Below, one piece after another: positions 33,911-42,131 of a DNA stretch of 64,000 nucleotides. A model generated the notes under the pieces. That model did not search any database. It worked only from the letters and a program-made list of their open reading frames with translations, and had not been told where the DNA came from. The DNA comes from Hymenobacter nitidus (GTDB lineage Bacteria > Bacteroidota > Bacteroidia > Cytophagales > Hymenobacteraceae), in assembly GCF_020447315.1 (NCBI RefSeq), contig NZ_JAJADQ010000006.1, positions 62,001-126,000 of the forward strand. Direction: 5' to 3'. A program made the position numbers and the translations under genes. The first letter of the stretch is position 1. Each line of letters starts with the position of its first letter.

Positions 33911-34087
33911 TGTCCTTGCGAGGCGCAGCCGTGGCACCCGCAGGACAGCGCCGCTAATCCGTCCGCTGAAATGTGCCGAGCTTCCTTTACTGAAAAGCCC
34001 TTTCCTGCTCGTGCGGGAAAGGGCTTTCTGGTAGAAGGACGGGACTACCTGCGCAGAGGACGGATGGCTTCGCCAGCTCGCCATGAC
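33911..34087 (-). repeat. 180-bp palindromic intergenic repeat, copy B (core inverted)
   Basis: This is the same element as at 7536-7715 and 40089-40258, but the core is reversed. Here the block with CTGAAATGTGCCGAG comes first and CTGCGCAGAGGACGG last, while the outer start TGTCCTTGCGAGGCG keeps its orientation. The central hairpin CCCTTTCC/GGAAAGGG is well preserved. It lies between the convergent patatin and aquaporin genes, and no protein is encoded. Confidence 0.8.
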
Positions 34088-34117
34088 TGACGAGGCAGAA
34101 CATCACTCACCACCTCA

Positions 34118-34963
34118 CTATTTCGCCACTGCCTGCGGGTACACGGGGGGCTCGGTGGCGTGGGGCTCCCGGGCGTGCGGGCTGCCCGGGGCGGCTTCGC
34201 AGCCGGCCAGGATGGCGCAGGCCATCGTCTGGCCTTTGTACACGCGGTTAAAAAAAATGGCCGCCAGCCACATGGCCACGATGGGCGCCACCCAGTACAG
34301 CCACAGGCCGGCGTAGCTTTGGGCGGCCACGGCGCTGCCCAGGGTGCGGGCCGGGTTTAGGCTCATGCTCGACAGCGGGCTTTCGAAGGTGATGTAGAGC
34401 AGCAGCAGCGCGCCAATCAGCCAGCCCGTGGATTTGCGCAGGCGCTCGTGGTGCAGCGCCAGCAGCATAACCAGCATCAGAATAAAGGAAATGACGAACT
34501 CGGCCCCGAAAGCCACGAGCTGCCCGTGCTCCGGCTTGGGCTCGGTCACCAGGTAGTTGATGGCCGGGTGGGCAAAGGCCGCGCCCAGGGCCAGCTTGAG
34601 CAGCTGCCCGATCAGCAGGGCGCCGGCCAGCTGGGCCAACATGTACCAGCACGCGTCGGCCCACCGGATTTTGCCCAGCTGCCAGAAGGCAATGGTCACG
34701 GCCGGGTTGATGTGGGCGCCCGACTTTTTACCCCACGGATTATACACCAGCACCACGATGACCAGACCCATGCCCAGCCCGATACCGGCGCGCCGCAGCA
34801 GCTCCTGCCCAGCCAGGGCCTGCTGCACCGGGGAGGCCGGGTGCTCAAACAGGATGGTAAGCAGCGTGCCGCAAAGCATAAAGAAGCCGATGCCGGCCGC
34901 CTCGGCCACGTAGTGCGGCCAGTGCCGGCGCCAGGCCCGGCCCATGTCAGGAAAGAATGTCAT
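34118..34963 (-). CDS. MIP-family aquaporin / glycerol facilitator-like channel
   Basis: A 281-residue channel protein with six predicted membrane helices and both pore motifs, NPA at 86-88 (AHINPAVTIAFW) and NPA at 203-205 (SLNPARTLGS), which meet in the pore centre. The conserved Arg follows the second NPA. The C-terminus has a His/Pro-rich tail of about 30 residues, which is unusual. Water or small neutral solutes pass through such pores; sequence alone does not decide which. The start ATG at 34963 is the only plausible one. It converges on the patatin gene. Confidence 0.9.
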   Translation of the reverse strand: MTFFPDMGRAWRRHWPHYVAEAAGIGFFMLCGTLLTILFEHPASPVQQALAGQELLRRAGIGLGMGLVIVVLVYNPWGKKSGAHINPAVTIAFWQLGKIRWADACWYMLAQLAGALLIGQLLKLALGAAFAHPAINYLVTEPKPEHGQLVAFGAEFVISFILMLVMLLALHHERLRKSTGWLIGALLLLYITFESPLSSMSLNPARTLGSAVAAQSYAGLWLYWVAPIVAMWLAAIFFNRVYKGQTMACAILAGCEAAPGSPHAREPHATEPPVYPQAVAK

Positions 34964-35053
34964 TAGCTGGTTCTACGCAAACGAGAAGCCCATGCCCACC
35001 GGCCTGGTACGGCTATGGAACCGCCCGGCGGCCCCGTGGTTATGAGCAAGGGC

Positions 35054-37063
35054 CTACGGCTGCACCAGAATCATGGCTGAGGAGGCAGGTAGGCTGAGCG
35101 GTTGGCCGGCTTCCACCGTCAGCTGACCCAGCCCCTTCTGGTTGATTTCCTGCCCGCGCAACACGACCGTATAACTCCCGGCCGGCAGCGGTACTGAGCT
35201 GGCCGCGCGGTTGCCGTTGAAGAGCACCGTGATGCGGCCCCAGTCGTCGCCGTTGGCGTGGTTCAGCAGCTGGTAGCCGATGGTATTGGCGGGCATGGCG
35301 GGCAGAAAGGCCAGGTGCTTTTCGACCAGCGCCCGGGTGGGCAGGCGAAAAGCGGGGTGCGTTTTGCGCAGACCAATGAGCTTCTGGTAAAACTCGAACA
35401 CGGCGCGGTGCTGCGCCTTGCGGGCCCAGTCGAGCTGGTTTACGTTGTCGGGCAGGTTGTAGGAGTTGTGCGAACCGCCCTTGGTGCGCAGGAATTCGTC
35501 GCCGACGGGCAGAAATGGAATGCCCTGGCTGGTAAAGACGATGGTGTTGCTAAACAGGTCCATCTTAATCAGCTCTTCCTCCGAAGCGCCGGGGTTGGCC
35601 ACCGTGAGCTTGTCCCAGAGCACCCGGTCGTCGTGGCAGGCCACGTAGTTGATGGCCTGGCTGGGCTCGTTGGCCCAGGGCGCCTTCGAGTAGTTCACCT
35701 TGGCGTAGTCGAGCTGGGGGTGCTGAGTGGCGCCCACGATGCCGAATTTTACGCTTTCCTCCAGGCCGGGCTGGCCGCTGGCAAAGCCGGGCTCGGTTTG
35801 GCGGGCGTAGTGGCCCTTTACCGCGTCGCGCAGCTCGTCGCCGAAGGCGGCAATGCGGTCCAGCTTCGGAATATTGGCTTTTACGGCCCGCTCGGTTTCG
35901 GGCAGCGGGCTGCTGCCGGCCGTCCAGCCTTCCCCGTAGATGAAAATGCTGTGGTCAATTTCGTCGAGGGCCACGCGCACGGCCCGCATGGTGCGCAAAT
36001 CCAGGATGCCCATCAAATCGAAGCGGAACCCATCCACGTGGTACTCCCGGGCCCAGTACGCCACCGACTCCACGATGAGCTTGCGCACCATCGTCCGCTC
36101 GGAAGCCACTTCGTTGCCGCAAGCCGCCGCGTCGGAGTAGGTACCGTCGGGCCGCTGCCGGTAGTAGTAGCCGGGCACGAGCTGGTCGAAAGAGCTGCGG
36201 GCGGCATCGGCAGTGTGGTTGTACACCACGTCGAGCACGAGGCGCAGCTCCTGGCGGTGCAGAGCCTGTACCAACTGCTTGAACTCGCGGATGCGGCTGG
36301 CGGGGTCGGCGGGGTTGGTGGCGTAGGAGCCCTCGGGCACGGAATAGTGCAGCGGGTCGTAGCCCCAGTTGTAGCGGTTTTCTTCCAGCCGGTTTTCATC
36401 TACGGAAGCAAAGTCGTTGGTGGGCAGCAGGTGCAGGTGGGTAATGCCCAACTCCTGCAAGTGCTGCAACCCGGTGCTGACGCCCTGCGGCCCGCGGGTT
36501 GCGGGTTCGGTGAGGCCCAGGAACTTGCCCTTGTGCGCAATGCCCGACTGCGGGTGCATGCTCAGGTCGCGCACATGGGCTTCACCGATGACGATGTCGG
36601 TGGCCTGTTTCAGCTCGGGGCGCCGGTCGTCGGGCCAGCCGGCCGGGCTGGCGGTGGCCGGGTCGAGCAGGGCGCCGCGCAGGCCGTTGATACCCACGGC
36701 GTGCACGTAGGGGTCGGGCACTTCGGCCATCTGCTTGCCCCCAATGGTGGCCTGCACCACGTAGAACCGCCCCGGCGGCTGGGCCGGCAGCTGGTACACC
36801 CACGTCCCGCCCGCCGACTTCTGCATGGCGTACGTGGCCACCGGCTCGCCGCCCATGCCTTCGGCGTAGAGCTTAAGCTGCATGCTTTCGGCCGTGGGTG
36901 CCCACACCCGCAGCGTGGCCTGCCCGCGCACGAAGGTCAGGCCCAGGTCGGAGCCGGTGTAGGTGGGGTAGGCCGCAAAGTCGGGGAGTTTGGCGCCGCT
37001 TTTATTCGACACGGCGCAGGCGGTAGCCACCAGGAACAGGCATAGGAACAACAGAAACTTCAT
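35054..37063 (-). CDS. pulA: Type I pullulanase (GH13)
   Basis: A 669-residue debranching enzyme that cuts alpha-1,6 links in pullulan and branched starch. A lipoprotein-like N-terminus ([14 protein letters not shown]) suggests membrane attachment. The CBM48-type domain is at about 40-135. The pullulanase signature YNWGYDP is at 231-237, DVVYNHT at 278-284, the nucleophile Asp349 in GFRFDLMG, the acid Glu378 in YGEGWTAG, and HDD near 484. A C-terminal beta domain follows. The frame is open to 37114, but the ATG at 37063 begins the signal. The 434-base upstream gap holds clustered GTAAAC sites, a probable regulatory region. Confidence 0.93.
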   Translation of the reverse strand: MKFLLFLCLFLVATACAVSNKSGAKLPDFAAYPTYTGSDLGLTFVRGQATLRVWAPTAESMQLKLYAEGMGGEPVATYAMQKSAGGTWVYQLPAQPPGRFYVVQATIGGKQMAEVPDPYVHAVGINGLRGALLDPATASPAGWPDDRRPELKQATDIVIGEAHVRDLSMHPQSGIAHKGKFLGLTEPATRGPQGVSTGLQHLQELGITHLHLLPTNDFASVDENRLEENRYNWGYDPLHYSVPEGSYATNPADPASRIREFKQLVQALHRQELRLVLDVVYNHTADAARSSFDQLVPGYYYRQRPDGTYSDAAACGNEVASERTMVRKLIVESVAYWAREYHVDGFRFDLMGILDLRTMRAVRVALDEIDHSIFIYGEGWTAGSSPLPETERAVKANIPKLDRIAAFGDELRDAVKGHYARQTEPGFASGQPGLEESVKFGIVGATQHPQLDYAKVNYSKAPWANEPSQAINYVACHDDRVLWDKLTVANPGASEEELIKMDLFSNTIVFTSQGIPFLPVGDEFLRTKGGSHNSYNLPDNVNQLDWARKAQHRAVFEFYQKLIGLRKTHPAFRLPTRALVEKHLAFLPAMPANTIGYQLLNHANGDDWGRITVLFNGNRAASSVPLPAGSYTVVLRGQEINQKGLGQLTVEAGQPLSLPASSAMILVQP

Positions 37064-37322
37064 AGAAGTAAAGTTGCTGAAAAGCGGGCAGGAATTACTG
37101 ACGGCTGAGGCCACAGCGGCTCCCTACTAATTGCCGGCAGAATAGCTTTGCTCAGCGCCGATGATTAAGTTTCCTCCAGCGCTTCGTCGCGCAGACAGTA
37201 GAAGTTACCACGGCAGCCGAGAGGCTTCAACTGCGCGGACGCCAGATGAAGCCTGACGGTCATTGGTGCAAACCTGCATCCGCACGCCATGCAGAGGTAT
37301 TTTTGGATAAACAATATACCAT

Positions 37323-37413
37323 GTAAACGCACATGCGTTTACCTATAAAGGTAAACACATAATAAATCTAAGATAAGAATGTTTACCAACAGCAAAAATT
37401 AACTCTGGTAAAC
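37323..37413. promoter_or_regulatory. Cluster of five GTAAAC half-sites, candidate operators
   Basis: GTAAACGCA/TGCGTTTAC (37323-37331 and 37334-37342) is a perfect inverted repeat with a 2-base spacer. GTTTACCT (37337-37344) pairs with AGGTAAAC (37349-37356). GTTTACCA (37381-37388) pairs with TGGTAAAC (37406-37413). These GTAAAC-type palindromes resemble LacI-family operators. They lie 260-350 bases upstream of the pullulanase start, in an AT-rich stretch. The rest of 37064-37497 shows nothing else. Confidence 0.6.
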
Positions 37414-37497
37414 ACACCAAATACAATAAACATATCTGCTTACCCGGAACAACGTTAGCGGCGGCACAAGTTGCGGCCTATACTGCCAGCGGGCAAG

Positions 37498-38280
37498 TTA
37501 CTGCGCCAGGTTGTGCTTTGCTACAAACTCTTGCAGCAGCCGGGCCACCGCTTCCGGAGCTTCGAGCGGCGGCAGGTGCCCTACGCCACCCAGAATTTCC
37601 AGGGGCGTGTTATCGGGCAGGTAGGGCAGGGTTTCGAGGCCGTGCACCGAGGGCGACATAATGGGGTCGGCGCCACCGCTGATGATGAGGCAGGGTGGCT
37701 GCACCAGACACAGGCGCGCCGAAATATCCTCGCGGCTGCCGTAGCGCATCCAGGCGTCCCAGGCCAGGTGGGAGGCCCGTAGGTTGTCTTCGATTACCAG
37801 GATTTTCACGGCTTCCGGCACGCGCTTCACCAGAATTCGGTCGGCCGTAGCCGCTGCCGCTTCGGGGTGGCCAAAGCCTTTGAGCGAAGCAGCCCGCTCC
37901 TCATCGGTCATGGGCTCGATGGTGGGCGGTGAAGGGGCCAGCAGCACCAGGCCCCGCAACCCGACGGGCTGCTCGGAAGCCACCCACATGGACGTTTTGG
38001 CCCCCATCGAGTGGCCGACGAGCACGTAATTACTCAGGCCGCGCCGCTCGATGAAGGCCAGCACATCGGCCGCGTAGTGCTCGACCAGGTAGCCGCTTTC
38101 GGGGGCCGGGGCCCGCCCGAAGCCGCGCAGGTCGGGGGCCAGGCAATGAAAATCGGGGGCCAACTCATCCATGACGAGCTGCCATTCCCGGCCGCTACCG
38201 GCCCAGTAGTGCAGGAAAACAAAGGTCAGCGGGCCGCGGCCCGCTTCCAGGGCGGGCAGGTCGATAGGTACCAAGGACAT
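37498..38280 (-). CDS. Alpha/beta hydrolase
   Basis: A 260-residue alpha/beta hydrolase. The oxyanion region is LHYWAGSGREW (near 23-33), the nucleophile Ser91 lies in the elbow VGHSMGAK, a likely Asp is in ISGGADPIMSP and the catalytic His is in GGVGHLPPLEAP near the C-terminus. There is no signal peptide. Family members include esterases, epoxide hydrolases, dehalogenases and C-C hydrolases, and I cannot choose among them. The gene follows oxyR on the same strand after 60 bases, so it could belong to the oxyR transcript, but that is inference. Confidence 0.85.
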   Translation of the reverse strand: MSLVPIDLPALEAGRGPLTFVFLHYWAGSGREWQLVMDELAPDFHCLAPDLRGFGRAPAPESGYLVEHYAADVLAFIERRGLSNYVLVGHSMGAKTSMWVASEQPVGLRGLVLLAPSPPTIEPMTDEERAASLKGFGHPEAAAATADRILVKRVPEAVKILVIEDNLRASHLAWDAWMRYGSREDISARLCLVQPPCLIISGGADPIMSPSVHGLETLPYLPDNTPLEILGGVGHLPPLEAPEAVARLLQEFVAKHNLAQ

Positions 38281-38340
38281 GAATCGGAGGTTGCTTTTCC
38301 TGACGTACGGAATGCGCCGCCCGGCGGCGCAAGCTCGACA

Positions 38341-39273
38341 CTACTTCCACCGAATCTTTTGTCCGGCCTGCCCTACCCGCAGCCGGGCCGGCAGCTGGGC
38401 CAGGATTACGTCGCGCAGGGTGGCCAGCAGCGGCAGGCGCACAAACCCGTGATGTACTACCAAGCTTACTTCGCGCACCGGCTCGGGCGCGGCAAAGCGC
38501 TTTATCATCGGGTTCGTATCGACTTCCTCTAGCACCGACAGCTCGGGCACCAGCGTGTAGCCATCGGTGCGGCTTACCAGTTGCTTCAGGGTTTCAATCG
38601 AGCCGCTTTCGTAGGTGTAGGGCCGGGGCGTGGCCGGGGCCGGCGCGTTGCACAGGTTCAGCACCTGGTGGCGGAAGCAGTGGCCCTGCTGCAAGAGCCA
38701 GAGGCCGTCGGCGGCAAGGTCGGCTGGCTCGATAACCGACCTGTTGTAGAGCGGATGGCCTTCGGCGACGTAGCCCAGAAACGGCTCTTCCAGCACCGGA
38801 ATTTCGCGCAGGCTCCGGTCGTCGAGGGGCGTTACGAGCAGGCCCACATCCAGAGTATGGTCCTTGAGGCGCTGCATAATGGCGGCCGACTGCAGCTCCT
38901 CCACGTGCAGGCGCAGCCCGGGGTAGCGCCCGGCCAGCTCCACCAGAAACAGCGGCACCAGGTAGGGCGCCAGCGTCGGGATAACGCCCAGGCGCAGCTC
39001 GCCCACCAGGTCGCCCTTTTCGAGCTGCACTACTTCGTGCAGCTGCTGCACCTCGCGCAATACCTGCCGGGCCTGCTGCACCACTTTAGCGCCCACCGCC
39101 GTGGGCCGCACGCCCTTGGTGGTGCGGTCGAACAGCAGCACGCCCAGCTCTTCTTCGAGCTTCTGCACCTGCATACTCAGCGTGGGCTGGGTCACGAAGC
39201 AGGTTGAGGCGGCCAGCACAAACTGGCGGTGGGTATCGAGGGCGACGAGGTATTCGAGCTGCTGCACGGTCAT
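38341..39273 (-). CDS. oxyR: LysR-family peroxide sensor OxyR
   Basis: A 310-residue LysR-type regulator with an N-terminal winged HTH (about 1-65, with TQPTLSMQVQKLEEELGVLLFDR) and a periplasmic-binding-protein-like sensor domain. The key evidence is the pair Cys199 and Cys208 in QQGHCFRHQVLNLC. These have the same residue numbers and spacing (C-x8-C) as the redox pair of E. coli OxyR, where peroxide forms an intramolecular disulfide and activates the protein. The ATG at 39273 is chosen. Its upstream region carries a motif shared with katA, which suggests autoregulation and control of catalase. Confidence 0.92.
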   Translation of the reverse strand: MTVQQLEYLVALDTHRQFVLAASTCFVTQPTLSMQVQKLEEELGVLLFDRTTKGVRPTAVGAKVVQQARQVLREVQQLHEVVQLEKGDLVGELRLGVIPTLAPYLVPLFLVELAGRYPGLRLHVEELQSAAIMQRLKDHTLDVGLLVTPLDDRSLREIPVLEEPFLGYVAEGHPLYNRSVIEPADLAADGLWLLQQGHCFRHQVLNLCNAPAPATPRPYTYESGSIETLKQLVSRTDGYTLVPELSVLEEVDTNPMIKRFAAPEPVREVSLVVHHGFVRLPLLATLRDVILAQLPARLRVGQAGQKIRWK

Positions 39274-39292
39274 GCCGCAAATATAACCTGCC

Positions 39293-39330
39293 ACTATACT
39301 TTATACATTACCCATCAATTTAACTTATAC
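39293..39330. promoter_or_regulatory. Candidate OxyR-associated motif upstream of oxyR
   Basis: The segment reads ACTATACT, then 13 bases, ATCAATTT, 3 bases, then TTATAC. The same three blocks occur upstream of katA at 43160-43196 with a 12-base first gap. It lies 20-57 bases before oxyR and 51-88 bases before the divergent response regulator gene, so it may serve either. Confidence 0.55.
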
Positions 39331-39380
39331 AACAACCCGCTACCCCACCCGTAATCCGGGTACTACTGCACCCGCGCCGC

Positions 39381-40058
39381 ATGAAAATACTACTGGTCGA
39401 GGATGAGCCCAAGCTGGCTTCGTTTATTCAAAAGGGCTTCCAAAACGAGGGCTACGAGCTGGAGGTGGCCTTCGACGGGCAAATGGGTTTGTCCCTGTTC
39501 CGCCAAAACAGCTACGATTTGCTCGTGCTCGACGTGAACCTGCCCCACATCAACGGCTTCGAGCTGTGCCGGCTAGTTCGGGCCGACAACGCCCACGTGC
39601 CGGTGCTCATGCTCACGGCCCTGGATAGCCTGGAAGACAAAACCCTGGGCTTCGAGGCCGGGGCCGACGATTACCTGGTCAAGCCCTTCAAGTTTCAGGA
39701 GCTGCTGCTGCGGGCCCGGGCCCTGACCAAGCGCAACGCCGACGCCTCGGCCGTGAAGCGCACCCTGCGCATGGCCGACCTGGAGTTGAACCTGGAAAGC
39801 AAAACCGTGACCCGGGCCGGGCAGCGCATCGATTTGACGGCCAAGGAATATTCCCTGCTGGAACACCTGCTGCTGAACCGGGGCAAAATCGTGTCCCGCG
39901 TCGATATCACCGAGAAAGTCTGGGAACTGGACTTCGACACCAATACCAACGTCATCGACGTCTACATCAGCCACCTGCGCCGCAAGCTCGACAAAGGCCA
40001 CGAGCCCAAGCTCATCCACACCGTCGTGGGTATGGGCTACGTGATGCGGGAAGGATGA
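39381..40058 (+). CDS. OmpR-family response regulator
   Basis: A 225-residue two-component response regulator. The receiver domain (1-120) has the acidic pocket VEDE, the phosphorylation site Asp51 (LVLDVNLP), the Thr in LMLTALD and the Lys in LVKPF. The C-terminal winged HTH (about 130-225, RIDLTAKEYSLLEHLLLNRGKIVSR ... VIDVYISHLRRKLD) is OmpR/PhoB-type. It has the CusR/CzcR look typical of metal or envelope stress systems. Its histidine kinase is the next gene but lies 254 bases away because a palindromic repeat is inserted between them. Confidence 0.93.
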   Translation: MKILLVEDEPKLASFIQKGFQNEGYELEVAFDGQMGLSLFRQNSYDLLVLDVNLPHINGFELCRLVRADNAHVPVLMLTALDSLEDKTLGFEAGADDYLVKPFKFQELLLRARALTKRNADASAVKRTLRMADLELNLESKTVTRAGQRIDLTAKEYSLLEHLLLNRGKIVSRVDITEKVWELDFDTNTNVIDVYISHLRRKLDKGHEPKLIHTVVGMGYVMREG

Positions 40059-40088
40059 TTGTTTAATGGGGCGAATGTGCTAATCGTC

Positions 40089-40258
40089 TGTCATTGCGAG
40101 GCGTAGCCGCGGCAATCCGTCCTCTGCGCAGGTAGTCACGACCTTTTCCCACCAAGCCTTTCTACCGCAGCAGCCTCGAGCTACAAAGGGCTTGTCACGG
40201 TAGAAAGCTCGGCACATTTCAGAGGATGGATTGCCGCGGCTTACGCCTCGCAATGACA
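40089..40258 (+). repeat. 180-bp palindromic intergenic repeat, copy C
   Basis: Outer arms of about 30 bases (from TGTCATTGCGAGGCGTAGCC and its reverse complement) are nearly perfect, differing by a single inserted base. The inside has the family blocks CGTCCTCTGCGCAG and CTCGGCACATTTCAGAGGA in the same orientation as copy A. The central stem is formed by other bases (TTCTACCG/CGGTAGAA). Unlike copies A and B it sits inside an operon, between a response regulator and its kinase. Confidence 0.85.
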
Positions 40259-40261
40259 CAG

Positions 40262-40306
40262 CATTAGCACATCAGCACATCAGCACATTTCCCACATTAG
40301 CACATT
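40262..40306. repeat. Short tandem repeat of AGCACAT
   Basis: Five AGCACAT-like units follow each other directly between the palindromic repeat and the kinase start (CATTAGCACATCAGCACATC and onward). It is a simple repeat overlapping the likely leader of the kinase gene. No function is assigned. Confidence 0.6.
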
Positions 40307-40312
40307 AACCCC

Positions 40313-41683
40313 ATGCTGGTTCGCAACAAGCTCATTCTGCGGTTTATGGCATTGGTGTTTGCCATTCAGCTCTGCCTGACGGCCTTTATCTACTACTACA
40401 GCGCCCGGGCGCGGGAATTGCGCTTCTACCACCGGCTCGAAGGCAAGGCCACGCAAACCGCCAGCCTGCTGATTCGCCGCCTCCAGCTCGACTCCGAGGT
40501 GCTGCGCAGCTTCCGCAAAAAGGACCTGCTGACCATGCACAATGAGCGCATCAGCCTCTACGATTCGCAACGGCGCCTCGTGTTTCATCTTTCTCAGGAA
40601 GACGAGCCCGCCCCGGCCCGCGACGCGGAGTATTTCGACCAGATTACCCGCAAGAAACCCGCCCGGTTTCGGGAAGGCAAAGTGGAAACCCTGGGCATTC
40701 TGTACCGCTACAAAAAACGGGAATACCTGGTGTTCGTGGCCGGGCGCGACCAGTTCGGGGGCCGGGAATTCGACACGCTGACCTCGATTCTGCTCTGGGG
40801 CAACCTCGGGGCGCTGGTGCTCATCATCGGGGCCGCCTGGCTGTTTGCCGACCGGTCCTTGCGGCCTTTGCAGCGCATGGTGGCCGAGGTGAAAGGCATT
40901 ACGGCTTCCAACCTGAAGCGGCGGGTGGACGAGGGCAACCGGCAGGACGAAATTGCCCAGCTGGCCATGACCTTCAACCAGATGCTCAGCGGGCTGGAGC
41001 AGGCCTTCGAGAACCAGAAAAGCTTCGTGGCCCACGCCTCCCACGAGCTGCGCACCCCGCTGGCTACCGTGCTGGGCACCCTGGAAACGGCCTCGGCCTA
41101 CGACACCGACCTGCCCGCGGCCAAGCGCAGCATCGACTCGGCGGTGGAGGAAATCCAGAAAATAATCGACCTGACCAACGGCCTGCTGGCCCTGGCTAAA
41201 GCCGACGACACCTCGTTCCGGTGCGCCCACGTTTCGCTCGACGATGTGGTGCTACAAGCCGTGGACGCCTGCAAGCTGCGCTACCCCGGCCGCCCCATTC
41301 AGGTGGATTTCGGCCCCTGGCCCGAGGCGGTGGAGGAAGTGTACGGGGTGCGCGGCAACGCCCAGCTGCTGCACACGGCCGTGCTGAACCTGCTCGACAA
41401 CGCCTGCAAATACTCCGAACAGGCCGTGCTGGTGGCCCTGAGCTACCCGGCGGCGCGCACCGTGCAGCTCACCATCTCCGACACCGGCCCCGGCCTGCCA
41501 CCCGACGAGGCAGCCCGCATCCTGGAGCCGCTCTACCGGGGCCGCAACGGCCTCGACAAGCCCGGCTACGGCCTGGGCCTGGCCATTACCAGCAAGATTG
41601 TGCAGGTGCACGCGGGCCAGCTCACCATCGACTCCCGGGAAGGCGCCGGCACCCGGGCCACGGTGCGGCTGCCGGCCCTATAG
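40313..41683 (+). CDS. Sensor histidine kinase
   Basis: A 456-residue membrane kinase. The first membrane helix is at about 9-29, a periplasmic sensor region spans about 30-155, and the second helix is at about 160-179. A HAMP linker (ADRSLRPLQRMVAEV) follows, then HisKA with phosphoacceptor His244 in HASHELRTPLATVLG. The ATP-binding domain has NLLDNACKYSE (N box), DTGPGLPPDEA (G1) and GYGLGLAITSKIV (G2). It is the probable partner of the response regulator at 39381. The signal is unknown; the layout resembles the CusS/CzcS group. Confidence 0.93.
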   Translation: MLVRNKLILRFMALVFAIQLCLTAFIYYYSARARELRFYHRLEGKATQTASLLIRRLQLDSEVLRSFRKKDLLTMHNERISLYDSQRRLVFHLSQEDEPAPARDAEYFDQITRKKPARFREGKVETLGILYRYKKREYLVFVAGRDQFGGREFDTLTSILLWGNLGALVLIIGAAWLFADRSLRPLQRMVAEVKGITASNLKRRVDEGNRQDEIAQLAMTFNQMLSGLEQAFENQKSFVAHASHELRTPLATVLGTLETASAYDTDLPAAKRSIDSAVEEIQKIIDLTNGLLALAKADDTSFRCAHVSLDDVVLQAVDACKLRYPGRPIQVDFGPWPEAVEEVYGVRGNAQLLHTAVLNLLDNACKYSEQAVLVALSYPAARTVQLTISDTGPGLPPDEAARILEPLYRGRNGLDKPGYGLGLAITSKIVQVHAGQLTIDSREGAGTRATVRLPAL

Positions 41684-41774
41684 GCCGCCGCGCGTTCAGG
41701 TTATTTTAATGTGGTAGTCAGACGACGTTAATGTCGGGGCCGGTCCTTTGCAGGGTACTTACGACTAACCGCCT

Positions 41775-42083
41775 ATGAAACCGACCATGAATTCCTCTCC
41801 CCCGCTGCTGGCCTGGATTGTGGTGCTGCTGCTGTCCGTCGGGCTCAATATCTACGGGCTGGCTACCGGCTACCGCCCCAGAAGCGCGGCTCCGGCCTCT
41901 TCCGCCGCTACCTCGCGCTTCGTGCATAGTGCGGCACTCGAAGCCGATGAGGATGACGAGGATACCGAAGAAGACGACACTTCCTGGCTGGCCCTGAGCG
42001 AGGAGCTGCGCCAGACGCGCCGCCAACTCGCCGAGTGCCAGGGCCGTACCCCCACGTCGGCTCACCGTATTGTCAGCCAGTAA
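41775..42083 (+). CDS. Small membrane-anchored protein of unknown function
   Basis: A 102-residue protein with one N-terminal membrane helix (about 9-28, SPPLLAWIVVLLLSVGLN). It then has a low-complexity Ala/Ser stretch, a strongly acidic segment (about 55-67, DEDDEDTEEDD) and a short helical tail (SEELRQTRRQLAECQ) with a coiled-coil look. I recognise no family. It sits downstream of the histidine kinase on the same strand and 48 bases before a lipoprotein gene. Confidence 0.55.
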   Translation: MKPTMNSSPPLLAWIVVLLLSVGLNIYGLATGYRPRSAAPASSAATSRFVHSAALEADEDDEDTEEDDTSWLALSEELRQTRRQLAECQGRTPTSAHRIVSQ

Positions 42084-42131
42084 ACCCCTTACCCACCCGA
42101 TTTTCTGCTCTCTAGTTCTGCCGATTTCCCT

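Noticed and set aside
40262..40306. Origin iterons
   Set aside because: The AGCACAT units are few and irregular, lie inside an operon, and no replication gene is present.
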